Part shown: positions 22,397-23,792 of the stretch, in pieces
How positions within the stretch are numbered: position 1 is the first letter of the stretch
Layout: every line of letters starts with the position of its first letter
Assembly (NCBI GenBank): GCA_002366795.1
Contig: DFBX01000025.1
Coordinates: 1,609 to 25,400 of the forward strand
Length of the DNA: 23,792 bases
Source: Rhodobacteraceae bacterium UBA3069
GTDB taxonomy: Bacteria; Pseudomonadota; Alphaproteobacteria; Rhodobacterales; Rhodobacteraceae
Direction: 5' to 3'
The notes under the pieces: generated by a model
Told to the model about the DNA's origin: nothing
The model's input: the letters and a program-made list of their open reading frames with translations, nothing else
Database searches by the model: none
Translations under genes and position numbers: made by a program

Positions 22397-23721
22397 TTGT
22401 TGTGCTGAATTTTTTGCCCTTCGTCCTTATCTTCGTTTTTCTGCTTTTGGGAATGCCCGTCGCCTTTGCTCTGGCAGTGTCGGGCCTTCTGGGAGTTTGC
22501 CTGATCCTCGGACCGGACGCTATGCTCGGCGCTATGGGGACCATCCCGTATCGAACCACGTCCAGCTTCACTATGGTGTCCATCGGCATGTTCATCCTGA
22601 TGGCCGAAATAGCGACCCAGAGCGGGATCACGCGACGCCTCTTTGCCGCCGCTAACAGCCTGGTTGGGCATTTCCGTGGCGGCCTCGGGGTTGCTACAAT
22701 GCTGGCCTCGGCCGCCTTTGGTACCTTGTCCGGATCAAGTATCGCCGCCGCCGCAACTATGTCCCGTATCGCGATCCCCGAGATGCTGGGGCGCGGCTAT
22801 TCCAAGGTTTTCGCCGCGGGAACTGTAAGTATGGCGGGTACTCTTGCCGTCCTCATCCCGCCGAGCATCCCGCTCATCATCTACGGCGTGCTCACCGAAA
22901 CCTCCATCCGGGCCTTGCTGGTTGCCGGTGTTGTGCCGGGGATACTCACGGTACTGCTCTACATTGTCTGCATCAACATCTGGATCCGCGTGCTTCCCGG
23001 AACCGCGCCGGAACGCACCCGCCCCCAGTCCATTTCCGAACGCTGGGAGGCGCTCAAATACACCTGGCCGTTCCTTCTGGTGGTCTTTTTCATTTTCGCG
23101 GGCCTCTACACTGGTGCCGTGACCACAACAGAGGCGAGCGCGGTCGGCGTGGCGCTGGTGACGTTGATCTGGCTGGTAATGAGTCCACTCAAATCCGCCG
23201 GGCTGGAACGGCCCAGCTTCACCGCCTTCAACGCCGCCTTCGACCGCGCCTTGCTCTCGACGGTGATGATCCTCGTCCTGCTGATCGGTGCCTACATCTT
23301 CTCGTTCTACCTGATCCTGACTGGCGCGACCCGGGCGGTCGAGGGTTTCATTGTCACGCACGAATGGTCTGCCGGCGCCGTTCTGGCCATCGTCATCACG
23401 CTTTACATCGTGCTTGGTCTCTTCATGAGCCAGCTCGAGATCATGATCCTCACGCTGCCCTTCGTTTTCCCGATCCTCACAGGTCTCGGATACGATCCAA
23501 TCTGGCTCGGCATCATAGTGGTCAAGACGATTGAGATCGGGCTGGTGACGCCGCCAGTGGGCTTGAACGTCTACGTCGTGGCAACGTCAAGCGGGCAGGT
23601 CACACCGACGGAAGGATTCCGCGGTATTGCGCCGTTCCTGGTGGTCGAATTCATCATCCTCGGGATCCTCATCGCTGCGCCGGAAATCGTTACCTTCCTC
23701 CCAGCCCTCATGAGCGATTGA
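22393..23721 (+). CDS. dctM: TRAP transporter large permease, DctM type
   Basis: A 442-residue membrane protein with about 12-13 helices, the Na+-coupled transport subunit of a TRAP system. Family blocks: FLLLGMPVAFALAVSGLLG near the N-terminus, AAFGTLSGSSIAAAATMSRIAIPEM (the conserved GxxSGSS/A loop), GTLAVLIPPSIPLIIYGVLTE and near the end KTIEIGLVTPPVGLNVYVV, both typical substrate/ion-site loops. The chosen start is GTG 22393, whose last bases form the dctQ stop (GTGA); the open frame extends 17 codons further upstream inside dctQ, but that leader is hydrophilic and unlikely. Complete to its stop. The 71 bp after it hold no recognised gene. Confidence 0.92.
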   Translation: MIVVLNFLPFVLIFVFLLLGMPVAFALAVSGLLGVCLILGPDAMLGAMGTIPYRTTSSFTMVSIGMFILMAEIATQSGITRRLFAAANSLVGHFRGGLGVATMLASAAFGTLSGSSIAAAATMSRIAIPEMLGRGYSKVFAAGTVSMAGTLAVLIPPSIPLIIYGVLTETSIRALLVAGVVPGILTVLLYIVCINIWIRVLPGTAPERTRPQSISERWEALKYTWPFLLVVFFIFAGLYTGAVTTTEASAVGVALVTLIWLVMSPLKSAGLERPSFTAFNAAFDRALLSTVMILVLLIGAYIFSFYLILTGATRAVEGFIVTHEWSAGAVLAIVITLYIVLGLFMSQLEIMILTLPFVFPILTGLGYDPIWLGIIVVKTIEIGLVTPPVGLNVYVVATSSGQVTPTEGFRGIAPFLVVEFIILGILIAAPEIVTFLPALMSD

Positions 23722-23792
23722 TGCTTACCCGCCGCCGGAGTTGCCGCTGAATGCACCGGCCCGTCATCAGTGAAACTGAATGGCCCCTTAAA

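Noticed and set aside
23722..23792. Possible insertion sequence end in the last bases of the window
   Set aside because: The sequence looks like it might be an IS terminus, but without the neighbouring DNA no inverted repeat or transposase can be shown.

Overview
The window looks like the chromosome of an alphaproteobacterium of the Rhodobacteraceae, most likely the marine Roseobacter group. The case rests on gene content: a DUF3572 protein beside a PleD-type diguanylate cyclase, an H-NOX-like protein coupled to an HNOBA-GGDEF protein, a non-pyrrolysine MttB homologue, and a TRAP transporter in a catabolic cluster. This is an inference from protein families; no rRNA or tRNA gene is present.

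Left part (1-9640), housekeeping and signalling. An exported EF-hand protein is followed by an ECF sigma factor, a small one-helix membrane protein (probable anti-sigma) and a Spy/CpxP-like periplasmic protein; this looks like an envelope-stress or metal-response unit. A PleD-like diguanylate cyclase with a degenerate receiver is divergent from a tightly overlapping DUF3572 / HAD phosphatase / EamA exporter operon. Next come an MttB-family methyltransferase, an H-NOX-like / HNOBA-GGDEF two-gene operon, a GNAT acetyltransferase remnant and a YjdM zinc-ribbon protein. An exported 430-residue protein of unknown function (9880-11172) forms the border.

Right part (11209-23721), a catabolic cluster that I cannot match to a described pathway. 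It holds a class III CoA-transferase (-), a P450 (+), an operon ferredoxin > aldehyde dehydrogenase > second P450 (-), a LysR regulator (-), an operon thiolase-fold protein > DUF35 zinc-ribbon/OB protein (-), and a divergent TRAP operon dctP-dctQ-dctM (+). Read together: a carboxylate-like substrate is imported by TRAP, hydroxylated by ferredoxin-fed P450s, oxidised at aldehyde level, activated to a CoA ester and cleaved by the thiolase-fold/DUF35 pair. The thiolase has lost all three usual catalytic residues and carries tyrosines where the Cys-less steroid aldolase Ltp2 has them, so carbon-carbon cleavage is probably retro-aldol. Ferredoxin reductase, acyl-CoA dehydrogenase and enoyl-CoA hydratase are absent here and must lie elsewhere.

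Signs of rearrangement: the gap 12472-13119 holds a LysR effector-domain remnant followed by a frameshifted IS5-type transposase fragment. Several operator-like repeats sit in the cluster promoters. Bases 23722-23792 after dctM show no feature I can support.
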